Assembly (NCBI GenBank): GCA_020854055.1
Contig: JADZGD010000013.1
Coordinates: forward strand, 56,749 to 120,748
Source of the DNA: Bryobacterales bacterium
GTDB taxonomy: Bacteria; Acidobacteriota; Terriglobia; Bryobacterales; Bryobacteraceae
Length of the DNA: 64,000 nucleotides
Direction: 5' to 3'
Both the position numbers and the translations under genes were made by a program. Below are positions 35,174 to 42,629 of this stretch, piece after piece. Below the pieces are notes generated by a model. The model was given only the letters and a program-made list of their open reading frames with translations. It was not told the origin of the DNA and searched no databases. Within the stretch, counting starts at the first letter, position 1. Every line of letters starts with the position of its first letter.

Positions 35174-36601
35174 TTATGCGGCTGAATCGGGCGAGGTGAG
35201 CCGGTAGGTTCTCTTGGCCAGCCCGGCAGCCAACTCCGGAATCAGACCTTGCGCTTCGTCCAGTTCCAGAACGTGCGTAGCCACCAGTCGCGCCAGGAAG
35301 TTCGAATCCAGCCGCCGGCTCAAGTCGTGGCGCGCCGGAATCGACGGGAACGCCCGCGTATCGTCATTGAAGCCGGCGGTGTTGTAGAAGCCCGCCGTTT
35401 CGGTGACGCGCTCGCGGTAACGCATCATTCCCTGCAAGCTGTCGTGGAACCACCATGCGGGACCGATTGTCACCGCCGGATAGTGACCGGCCAGCGGGGC
35501 CAGTTCCCGCGAGTAGGTGGTCTCATCCAGTGTAAACAGCACCAGCCGGAAATTCGGATGGTTCCCGTACTTGTTGAGCAGCGGCGCCAGGTTTCTGGTG
35601 TACTCGGTTGCCAGCGGGATATCGCCGCCTTTGTCCGGTCCGAAGCGTTCGGCAACCAGCTCATTATGGCTGCGATAACAACCCGGATGAAGCTGCATCA
35701 CCAGCCCGTCCTCCACGCTCATCCGCGCCATTTCCATCAACATATGGGCGGTGAACATTGCACCGTCCTGGCACGTCCACTCGCCCTTCAGCGCCCGCTC
35801 AAAGATTGCGGAGGCATCCTCCAGGGTCAATTCGTTGGTATACGGTGTCAGCGCGGCATGATCGGTGGCGGTGGCCCCCATGCTCTTGAAGAACGCCCGC
35901 CGCTGCTCAAGCGCCTGAAGGTACCGCGGGTAACTGGTGATCTCCCGCCCGGTCACTTCTCCGAGTTTCTCAATCTCCATGCGCCAGCCAGGCTTGCTGA
36001 TATCCACCGCCAGATCAGGCCGGAACGTCGGCAGTACCCTGCCCTTCCAGCCCGAATCACGAATCGCCTGATGATGCTTGAGCGTGTCCGTTGCGGCATC
36101 GGTCGTGCAGAGCACTTCGATCTTGAATCGCTCATACATCGCGCGGGGCAGGAATTCAGGCCGTGCCAGCCGTTCCGAGATCTGGTCGAAGATCCGGTCG
36201 GCGCTGGCGGCCGAAAGATTCTCCGTGATTCCAAATACCGACTCGAATTCGTGCTTCAGCCAGCAGCCGCTTGGAGTGCCGCGGAACAGGTGGAAGTTAG
36301 AGGCAAACGTTCGCCAGATCTTACGCGGATCGGCTTCCACCGGAGTTCCGTCAATTGATGGAACCCCCAGTCTTTCCATCGGAATCCCCTGGGAGTACAA
36401 CATCCGGAAGACGTAGTGATCCGGGATCACAATCAACTCGGCGGGGTTGGGGAACGGGGCGTTCGCCGCGAACAAACGCGGATCGACGTGTCCGTGGGGG
36501 CAGACCAGCGGTAAATTTGCCACCTGTTCATAAAGGCCGCGCGCGATGCCGCGGACGACGGGGTCCGAATCGAAGTATCTGTCTGGGTTCAGCATTTCCA
36601 A
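35174..36601 (-). CDS. uxaC: uronate (glucuronate/galacturonate) isomerase
   Basis: 475-residue amidohydrolase-superfamily isomerase that converts D-glucuronate to D-fructuronate and D-galacturonate to D-tagaturonate. Motifs: CPHGHVDPRLFAANAPFPNPAEL at the N-terminus (metal-binding HxH-like), LCTTDAATDTLKHH, QLHPGCYRSHN, and the C-terminal DDTRAFPSIPARHDL. It is divergent from the galU operon, whose second gene looks like a tagaturonate epimerase. Together they form part of a hexuronate (pectin) catabolic route. Confidence 0.94.
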   Translation of the reverse strand: MEMLNPDRYFDSDPVVRGIARGLYEQVANLPLVCPHGHVDPRLFAANAPFPNPAELIVIPDHYVFRMLYSQGIPMERLGVPSIDGTPVEADPRKIWRTFASNFHLFRGTPSGCWLKHEFESVFGITENLSAASADRIFDQISERLARPEFLPRAMYERFKIEVLCTTDAATDTLKHHQAIRDSGWKGRVLPTFRPDLAVDISKPGWRMEIEKLGEVTGREITSYPRYLQALEQRRAFFKSMGATATDHAALTPYTNELTLEDASAIFERALKGEWTCQDGAMFTAHMLMEMARMSVEDGLVMQLHPGCYRSHNELVAERFGPDKGGDIPLATEYTRNLAPLLNKYGNHPNFRLVLFTLDETTYSRELAPLAGHYPAVTIGPAWWFHDSLQGMMRYRERVTETAGFYNTAGFNDDTRAFPSIPARHDLSRRLDSNFLARLVATHVLELDEAQGLIPELAAGLAKRTYRLTSPDSAA

Positions 36602-36713
36602 CCGTCCAGTTTATCCGTTCGTGCCGGCTGCCGGGCGGCGCCCTTTCAGAACCGCCGTCCATATCGGGATTCCGGTGAACCGCGCGGCGGAGCAACAACA
36701 TACAATAGTGCTG

Positions 36714-37141
36714 ATGGCGCGTCCTGAAAGACGCGTTGTGCCAGCGGATCGTGTGCGGGAGCTGACCAGCCAGCGGCGAAGCGGGCGGAAAGTGAAGCGG
36801 ATCATTGCCAAACTGGGGCCCGTCGCTCACGGCTGGAGGAACTATTTCAAGACGAGGAATACCGGCCGGCAGTTCGAGAAGATGGACGGCTTCGTGGTCA
36901 AGAGTCCGCGGCGACGGCGCTATCGGCGTGGTGAGTATCGGCCAACGAAGCGCGCGCCATTCACCGCGGATCAGCTACAGGGGATGGGTTTGCATCGATG
37001 GACGGGTTCGGTGAGATACCCGGCGCAAGCCACACCCGGGAGGTCATCGTTAAGCCGCGTGCCAGAAAACGGCATGCACGGATTGAAAGGGGATATTAGA
37101 AACGGGCTGGCCGAGGCCAGCACCGCGCTAAACTTCTACCA
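36714..37141 (+). mobile_element. 3' remnant of a group II intron (maturase C-terminus, domains V and VI)
   Basis: A coding remnant of the intron-encoded maturase is followed by ribozyme domains V and VI and ends exactly at the galU start. The RT domain and all 5' ribozyme parts are missing. Domain V is recognisable at 37052-37084 (AAGCC at its 5' side, stem with a two-base CA bulge, GAAAA-type loop), followed by GAAAGGGG. A short hairpin at 37106-37121 fits domain VI. With no reverse transcriptase it cannot move on its own. Confidence 0.7.
37052..37084 (+). ncRNA. group II intron domain V-like hairpin
   Basis: Stem CCG/CGG, a two-base CA bulge on the 3' side, then CGTGCC paired with GGCATG (one G-T wobble), and an AGAAAAC loop. 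The AGC triad side is present (AAGCCG). The opposite strand has CGGATT instead of the usual CGGTTC, so the triad pairing is damaged and splicing is unlikely. Confidence 0.6.
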
Positions 37142-38041
37142 ATGATTCAAAAGGTGCGCAAGGCAGTTTTTCCCGCGGCCGGATTGGGTACACGTTTCCT
37201 GCCCGCGACCAAGGCCCAGCCGAAAGAGATGCTTCCGCTGGTCGATAAACCGCTGATTCAGTATGGCGTGGAAGAGGCGATTCACTCAGGCATTCAAAAC
37301 ATTATCATCGTTACCGGCCGCGGGAAGACGGCGATTGAAGATCACTTCGACAAGAGCTTCGAACTGGAACGCGAACTCGAACAGCGCCACAAAACCGACC
37401 TATTGGAAATGGTTCGCGCCATTTCCGATATGATCGACGTGGCCTACATCCGCCAGAAGGAGGCTCTCGGCCTCGGCCACGCGGTTTTGCGGGCCCGTGA
37501 ATTGGTGGGACGCGAACCGTTCGCGGCCGTGCTCTCCGACGACGTGATCGATGCTGAAATCCCCTGCCTGCGTCAACTGCTTGATGTCTATAACTTTTAT
37601 GGCGCCTCCGTGTTGGCACTGATGGAAGTGCCCGACGAGAGCATCTCTGCTTATGGCGTCGTCGATGGGGAGCCCGTTTCCCACGAAGGTTCGTCGGGCA
37701 AGCTCTTCCGTATCCGCAACCTGGTGGAGAAGCCAAAAGCCGCCGATGCGCCTTCGCGCCTGGCGATTATCGGCCGCTACATTTTGACTCCGGAGATCTT
37801 CGACTCAATTGCGGCGGTAGAACCCGGCGCAGGTGGAGAAATTCAACTTACCGATGCGCTGAAACATCTACTCCGCAACCGGCCCATTTATGGCTACCGG
37901 TTCGAGGGGAAGCGATACGACGCAGGCGACAAGCTTGGGTTTCTGAGAGCCACGGTGGAGTTTGCGCTGGCTCGTTATGATTTGGGTTCGCAGTTTCGTG
38001 CTTATCTGAAAGGTCTGTTCTCTAATGGGAGGTTGGATTGA
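37142..38041 (+). CDS. galU: UTP--glucose-1-phosphate uridylyltransferase
   Basis: 299-residue nucleotidyltransferase making UDP-glucose for polysaccharide and glycolipid synthesis. Motifs: AVFPAAGLGTRFLPATKAQPKEMLPLVDKP (nucleotide loop and activating Lys), AVLSDDVID, YGVVDGE and LVEKPKA. Its ATG overlaps the stop of the intron maturase fragment (ATGA). The natural promoter region has therefore been replaced by intron sequence. The following gene starts with TTG inside the galU stop, so the two are coupled. Confidence 0.94.
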   Translation: MIQKVRKAVFPAAGLGTRFLPATKAQPKEMLPLVDKPLIQYGVEEAIHSGIQNIIIVTGRGKTAIEDHFDKSFELERELEQRHKTDLLEMVRAISDMIDVAYIRQKEALGLGHAVLRARELVGREPFAAVLSDDVIDAEIPCLRQLLDVYNFYGASVLALMEVPDESISAYGVVDGEPVSHEGSSGKLFRIRNLVEKPKAADAPSRLAIIGRYILTPEIFDSIAAVEPGAGGEIQLTDALKHLLRNRPIYGYRFEGKRYDAGDKLGFLRATVEFALARYDLGSQFRAYLKGLFSNGRLD

Positions 38042-39915
38042 TTTCGCTCGAATCGTCCGTGAAACTGCATGAGGCCGCCGCGGTTGCCGATCTGATCTTT
38101 CAGTCTCTTCACGGCCGAAGCCTCAGCGATGAAGCGCGCCAGGACCTGGAAGTCCGTGGCGCGAAACTGGGTTTGGCAACTCTCCGGGTTTGGTTCGGAT
38201 CGCTGTCGGCCGATCCAGCGAATCCTTCGGCCTTCTATGTTGCCGCCGACGCGCTCGCGGACGGGCGGCGCATACCGCTGCTGTTTCATCTGGCTCCCTC
38301 ATCGGCGCCCGGCCCCATACTCTTCCCGAACCCGGTGCTGATTGGCCGGGTACAGCCGGGTGGTGGACGGGAGATTGTGGTGAATGCCATTCCGTTTGCC
38401 TCCACCGATCGGATAAACATTCGCCTGTTCACCGACAAAGTAGATCGAAGTTTTCTGCCTCGTCCACAAGGCCCATTGGCGGCGATCGCTGTCGGCAATC
38501 GCCATCCGGAGATCAGTCTCCCAGCCGCTTTTGAGGCTTTTCGCCAGATCGAGCAGGCCACTTCGCGCAACATGGCGTCCACGGTGCAGTTGTCGGCCAC
38601 CCGGGAGATGACCACCGACGAAGCGATCGCCGATCGTGACGGGGAGACCCCTACCGCCGCCGGCCACACCCGCGTCTCCATCCGGCACCTCTATCACGCC
38701 GGTTTGTGGGCGGCCATCCGATCGGGTTGGCGCAAAGGGTACAATGCCGAAGCCGACCACGTCATCATTACCGGCAACACGCCGGCGGAAATCGCTGCCT
38801 CGATCGTTGCGGGTAAACTGGCGATCGAGCGCGCAGCCGGCTTCACCAAGTTCACTACCGACACCTCCCGGATGTTTCAGTTGCAGGCCGACCCCCGGCA
38901 TCCCCGCCCCTGGCCCGCGACGGAATTGGAGCAGCGGTTCGAACTGGCGCTCGACGCCCAGGACCGCGCCTGGGTGCTCGAAGAGTTCTCCCGCCCGCTG
39001 GAGATCGCCGGCCGCAAGTACGTCTTCTCGCGGGAGGAGATTGTGCGGTTCGCGGTGAAGTTCGGTGAAAGCCTGAAGGTGAACGAGGAGCTTTACGACC
39101 ACATTCGAAAGGTCAAGACCGATTTCGGCACCGGTGACCACTTCGATTTCGAACCGTCACTGGACGAAGCCGATACCCTCACCACGCCGGCTGAATTGAT
39201 CTTCTACATGCAATGGCTGAAGTCTCGCGGCCGCCCGGCTCAACTGGTGCCACCGAATCTCGGCTTTAAGAAGCGCCAGGCGTATCCGGAGACCTTGGAG
39301 GCGCTCGAAAAGTATTCGCACCACAAGATGTGGCCCGAACTGCTGCCCGCCGTTAGCGGGCATTTTCATGGTGATCCGCTGGCCGAACTGGGCGCGCGCG
39401 TTTCCGAACTGGCCGAGGTTGCCCGCCACTTCCAAGGCACCCTCAGCATCCACTCGGGCAGTGGCAAACAGGCTGCCGTTCTTGAACAGATCGGACGGGC
39501 TACTCGCGGCCGGGTGAACTACAAGATCTCCGGCGAGCTGCAACTCCAACTTCTCGACGTGCTCTCGGAACAGCCCGCCGGCTCCTATTGGCGTGGAATC
39601 TTCGAGCGAATGTGCCGGCGCACGAATGAATTCGCCGCCGCCAACGCATTCGGCGACGAAAGCGCCCTGGCCGAACCGTACATGAAGGATCGAGGCATGT
39701 ACCTGGGCGATGCTTCGCGCGGCCGTGTAGACGGCAACCTGTTCCTGGTGTTCTGGGTTGGCAACCTGGTGGGCAGCCGGGACGCGGCTGCTTCCGACGG
39801 CGACCACCGCTTCTTCAAGCAGAAACTCGACGAACTGCCGGATGACCTGTTGGCCGAGACGCGCCGCCGTAACGCCGCCTACATCGTCTGGCTGGCCGAA
39901 CATCTTCGCGGATAA
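38038..39915 (+). CDS. tagaturonate/fructuronate epimerase-like protein
   Basis: 625-residue protein. The segment of residues 230-560 resembles UxaE-type tagaturonate epimerases: FTKFTTDTSRMF, FGTGDHFDFEPSLDEADTLTTPAEL, then LSIHSGSGKQAAVLEQIGRATRGRVNYKISG, with the His and Asp/Glu residues expected for a metal-dependent sugar epimerase. It is longer than I expect for UxaE, with about 200 extra N-terminal residues. It starts with TTG 38038, overlapping the galU stop; GGGAGG lies 5 nt upstream, supporting this start. The divergent uxaC next door supports a uronate role, but the family call is tentative. Confidence 0.6.
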   Translation: MISLESSVKLHEAAAVADLIFQSLHGRSLSDEARQDLEVRGAKLGLATLRVWFGSLSADPANPSAFYVAADALADGRRIPLLFHLAPSSAPGPILFPNPVLIGRVQPGGGREIVVNAIPFASTDRINIRLFTDKVDRSFLPRPQGPLAAIAVGNRHPEISLPAAFEAFRQIEQATSRNMASTVQLSATREMTTDEAIADRDGETPTAAGHTRVSIRHLYHAGLWAAIRSGWRKGYNAEADHVIITGNTPAEIAASIVAGKLAIERAAGFTKFTTDTSRMFQLQADPRHPRPWPATELEQRFELALDAQDRAWVLEEFSRPLEIAGRKYVFSREEIVRFAVKFGESLKVNEELYDHIRKVKTDFGTGDHFDFEPSLDEADTLTTPAELIFYMQWLKSRGRPAQLVPPNLGFKKRQAYPETLEALEKYSHHKMWPELLPAVSGHFHGDPLAELGARVSELAEVARHFQGTLSIHSGSGKQAAVLEQIGRATRGRVNYKISGELQLQLLDVLSEQPAGSYWRGIFERMCRRTNEFAAANAFGDESALAEPYMKDRGMYLGDASRGRVDGNLFLVFWVGNLVGSRDAAASDGDHRFFKQKLDELPDDLLAETRRRNAAYIVWLAEHLRG

Positions 39916-39940
39916 CCGGGTCCCGGTGTAGGCTAAGGTA

Positions 39941-40933
39941 ATGCCCGTGCCCAAACTCGGCATCGATATCTTCAGCCTTCGATCGCAGAACTGGACTCCG
40001 TTTCAATACCTGGACTTCGCGGCCCGGTGGAAAGTCCAGGTGGTCCACTTTTCCGAGATCCGGTTCATCGGTAATCTGCAAGACGATCATCTCCGCAAGG
40101 TGCGCGACCACGCCGCCCGCGTTGGCGTCGGAATCGAACTCGGGATGAAGTCGATCTGCCCCAGTTCGAAGATGTTCGACCCATCGCAGGGCACGGCCGA
40201 AGAGCAATTGACGCGGATGATCCGGGCCGCCACCGTGGTTGGCTCGCCGATTGTCCGTGCCGTGCTTGGTTCGTCGGGCGATCGCAATGGACCCATCCCG
40301 ATCGAAGGCCACATAGAGAACACCATTCAGGTGCTTAAAGCTGTTCGCTCGCGCGTTCTCGACGCGGGTCTACGGGTGGCCATCGAAAACCACGCCGGGG
40401 ATATGCAAGGCAGGGAATTGAAGACGCTGATTGATGGCGCGGGCGCCGATTTCGTCGGAGCGTGTCTCGATTCCGGTAACCCGCTCTGGGCGATCGAAGA
40501 TCCCCATCTTACCCTGGAGATACTGGCGCCCTATGTGGTTACCAGCCACGTGCGGGACAGTTATGTGTGGCGCACCGACGAGGGCGCCGGCGTACAGTGG
40601 GTGCGGATGGGCGAAGGCAACGTCGACATTGCAAGATACATTCACGAATACGACACGAAGTGTCCGGGGCGCCCGCTTTCGCTCGAGATCATCGTTACCG
40701 GTACCGTGGTGAAACCATTTCACGACCCGAACTTCTGGAAGGCCTACAGGCACACTCCCGCATGGGAGTTCGCAAGATTCCTGGCGATCGCGGATCGTGG
40801 TACCTCCCGCACGCCACCACCGCCCCTAACCGGGGAGCAAGCTGTTATCCGCGAGCGTGAGGACCTGGAAGCGAGTCTCCGTTGGACACGCCAACTGTTT
40901 GGCCTCCCGCCCGACCCGGCGAAGAATTCATGA
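39941..40933 (+). CDS. sugar phosphate isomerase/epimerase (xylose-isomerase-like TIM barrel)
   Basis: 330-residue AP endonuclease-2-like TIM barrel of the sugar isomerase/epimerase family. Metal ligands are visible in order: Glu in VAIENHAGD, Asp in GACLDSGNPLW, His in VTSHVRDSY and Glu in SLEIIVTG. The start codon follows TAAGGTA and has no clear Shine-Dalgarno site. The SDR gene overlaps its end by 4 bp, so the two probably act on the same sugar or cyclitol. Confidence 0.85.
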   Translation: MPVPKLGIDIFSLRSQNWTPFQYLDFAARWKVQVVHFSEIRFIGNLQDDHLRKVRDHAARVGVGIELGMKSICPSSKMFDPSQGTAEEQLTRMIRAATVVGSPIVRAVLGSSGDRNGPIPIEGHIENTIQVLKAVRSRVLDAGLRVAIENHAGDMQGRELKTLIDGAGADFVGACLDSGNPLWAIEDPHLTLEILAPYVVTSHVRDSYVWRTDEGAGVQWVRMGEGNVDIARYIHEYDTKCPGRPLSLEIIVTGTVVKPFHDPNFWKAYRHTPAWEFARFLAIADRGTSRTPPPPLTGEQAVIREREDLEASLRWTRQLFGLPPDPAKNS

Positions 40934-41685
40934 GCTTACTTAAAGGGAAGGTCAGCATCGTCACCGGCGGCAGCCGGGGAATCGGAAAAGCGATCGCCGA
41001 AGTATTTGCGCGCCTGGGGGCGAACGTGGTGATCTGCGGCCGCCACCAGCCAGCCCTGGACGCCGTTGCCGCAGAACTCAGCCAGATGCCGGGAAAGATC
41101 ATTCCCATGGCCTGTGATGTCGGGCGGCCGGAGCAGGTGGAGGGCCTGGTAGACGCCACCCTCCGCGACTTGGGCCGGATCGACATTCTGGTAAACAACG
41201 CCGCTACCAACATTGTCCACGGACCCTGTGTCCACATGGACGATGGCCAGTTCGACAAAATGATCGAAATCAACCTGAAGAGCGCCTACCGCTTCATGCG
41301 ACTGGTGTCGCCAGGCATGTGCGAACGAGGCTCGGGATCGATCATTAACATCGCTTCGGTCTCGGGCATCAAACCCCAGCACTTCGCCATGCTCTACAGC
41401 GTAACCAAGGCGGCGCTAATCATGCTGACCAAGTCCTACGCGCTCGAACTGGGCCAGTTCGGCGTACGTGTGAATGCAATCGCGCCGGGACTGGTGGAGA
41501 CTGCCTCCAGCAGGTACTACTGGCGGGATGAGCATGGCGGTGAGCCGTTGATCGACCGTCAACCCATCCAGCGCGCCGGCACGCCGGCCGAGATCGCCGA
41601 AGTCGCCGTGATGCTGGCTAGCGATCGCGGAAGTTTCATCACCGGGCAGATCTTTGCCGTGGACGGCGGAATCAGCGTCACGTAG
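40930..41685 (+). CDS. SDR family NAD(P)-dependent oxidoreductase
   Basis: 251-residue classical short-chain dehydrogenase/reductase. Cofactor motif GGSRGIGKAIAEVF, NNAA motif LVNNAAT, catalytic Ser in NIASVSG, catalytic Tyr/Lys in MLYSVTKAALIM, C-terminal FITGQIFAVDGG. The start is ATG 40930, overlapping the TIM-barrel gene stop (ATGA); the longer frame from 40882 is rejected. It is likely a polyol or sugar dehydrogenase given its partner, but the substrate is unknown. Confidence 0.92.
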   Translation: MSLLKGKVSIVTGGSRGIGKAIAEVFARLGANVVICGRHQPALDAVAAELSQMPGKIIPMACDVGRPEQVEGLVDATLRDLGRIDILVNNAATNIVHGPCVHMDDGQFDKMIEINLKSAYRFMRLVSPGMCERGSGSIINIASVSGIKPQHFAMLYSVTKAALIMLTKSYALELGQFGVRVNAIAPGLVETASSRYYWRDEHGGEPLIDRQPIQRAGTPAEIAEVAVMLASDRGSFITGQIFAVDGGISVT

Positions 41686-41707
41686 TTGCTATGCTGAAAG
41701 TTCCACC

Positions 41708-42622
41708 ATGACGTCCAGCCTGCTGCCCATCGTGTTGCTACTCGAATCCACGCTGCCAGGAAACCTGGTGCCCGCGGTGCGGCAGGACATCATGGCGAAT
41801 CAATCCGGCCGGGCCGCGGCGCGAATCCGGAGTTTCGAGACTACTTACGGCGCTACACCGGAGATGCTGGAGGCGCTGTCCTGGCTGGGACGCGGTTTGC
41901 TGGCGGCCGGCAAACCGGCTGACGCCATGGCCGCGGCTTCACGGACGCAGTCACTGGCTGAAAGGGCTCTGGGTACCCGCCACGTCGATTCCGACCCCAG
42001 GCTTACCACCGCGTTGGGCGCGGCGGTCGAAGTCCAGGGACAGGCGCTGGCTCAAGAGGGCGGCCGTGCGGAAGCCGTTGCCTATCTTCAGGCGCAGTTA
42101 GCCCGCTACCGCGACAGCTCTATCCGCAACCGCATACAGAAGAACATCAATCTGCTGAGCCTGGAAGGAAAGCCGGCGCCGGCCATCGAAGCGCGGGAGT
42201 ACCTGGGTTCCGAGCCGCCGGACCTTGCTGCGCTCAAGGGACATCCCGTGCTGCTTTTTTTCTGGGCTCACTGGTGTCCCGATTGCAAGGCAATGGGTCC
42301 CATCGTGGCGGCTGCCGCCGATAAATTTCGCGCGCGGGGGCTGGTGGTGATTGCTCCCACCCAGCGCTACGGTTACATCGCTCGCGGCGCCAGTGCTACA
42401 CCGGCCGAAGAGTTGCGCTACATCGACCAGGCACGCCGCAGGAACTACCCGGGGTTGCTTCACGTTCCGGTTCCCGTGAGCGAGACGATGTTTAACGAGT
42501 ACGGCTCCAGCACCATACCGACGCTGGTTCTCATCGACCGCCAGGGCATCGTGCGTCTCTATCGCCCCGGAATGATGAGCGAGGCGGATTTGAGCGCGAG
42601 ACTGGAGAATCTACTGCGTTAG
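41708..42622 (+). CDS. TlpA/thioredoxin-like protein with N-terminal helical (TPR-like) region
   Basis: 304-residue protein. N-terminal signal or short helix (LLPIVLLLESTL), then an Ala-rich helical region (residues 20-155) suggesting TPR-like repeats. A thioredoxin fold follows (about 165-300), with the redox motif WCPDC in FFWAHWCPDCKAMGP and cis-Pro loop STIPTLVLIDRQG. Such proteins reduce or exchange disulfides in the periplasm. Start ATG 41708; the frame upstream of it runs inside the SDR gene. It is convergent with the next gene, and the two stop codons overlap. Confidence 0.82.
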   Translation: MTSSLLPIVLLLESTLPGNLVPAVRQDIMANQSGRAAARIRSFETTYGATPEMLEALSWLGRGLLAAGKPADAMAAASRTQSLAERALGTRHVDSDPRLTTALGAAVEVQGQALAQEGGRAEAVAYLQAQLARYRDSSIRNRIQKNINLLSLEGKPAPAIEAREYLGSEPPDLAALKGHPVLLFFWAHWCPDCKAMGPIVAAAADKFRARGLVVIAPTQRYGYIARGASATPAEELRYIDQARRRNYPGLLHVPVPVSETMFNEYGSSTIPTLVLIDRQGIVRLYRPGMMSEADLSARLENLLR

Positions 42623-42629
42623 CGCAGTA
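42612..42629. terminator. hairpin whose loop holds the overlapping stop codons of two convergent genes
   Basis: Perfect 7-bp stem TACTGCG / CGCAGTA with loop TTAG. The plus-strand TAG (42620-42622) and the minus-strand TAA (42621-42619) share bases in and at the edge of this loop. No T-run follows on either strand, so if it ends transcription it would need Rho or a processing enzyme. Confidence 0.5.

Larger units (their letters stand above)
36714..37145 (+). pseudogene. group II intron maturase, C-terminal fragment
   Basis: The frame encodes the maturase X domain and the end of the group II intron protein: DRVRELTSQRRSGRKVKRI, LGPVAHGWRNYFKTRNTGRQF and GLHRWTGSVRYPAQATP are typical of this family. 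The frame then runs through domain V (RVPENGMHGLKG), as in intact introns. The reverse transcriptase half is absent. The surviving 143 codons have no internal stop, start at ATG 36714 preceded by TACAAT at 36701, and end in a TGA that overlaps the galU ATG. So it may still be translated and coupled to galU, although I class it as a fragment. Confidence 0.7.
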
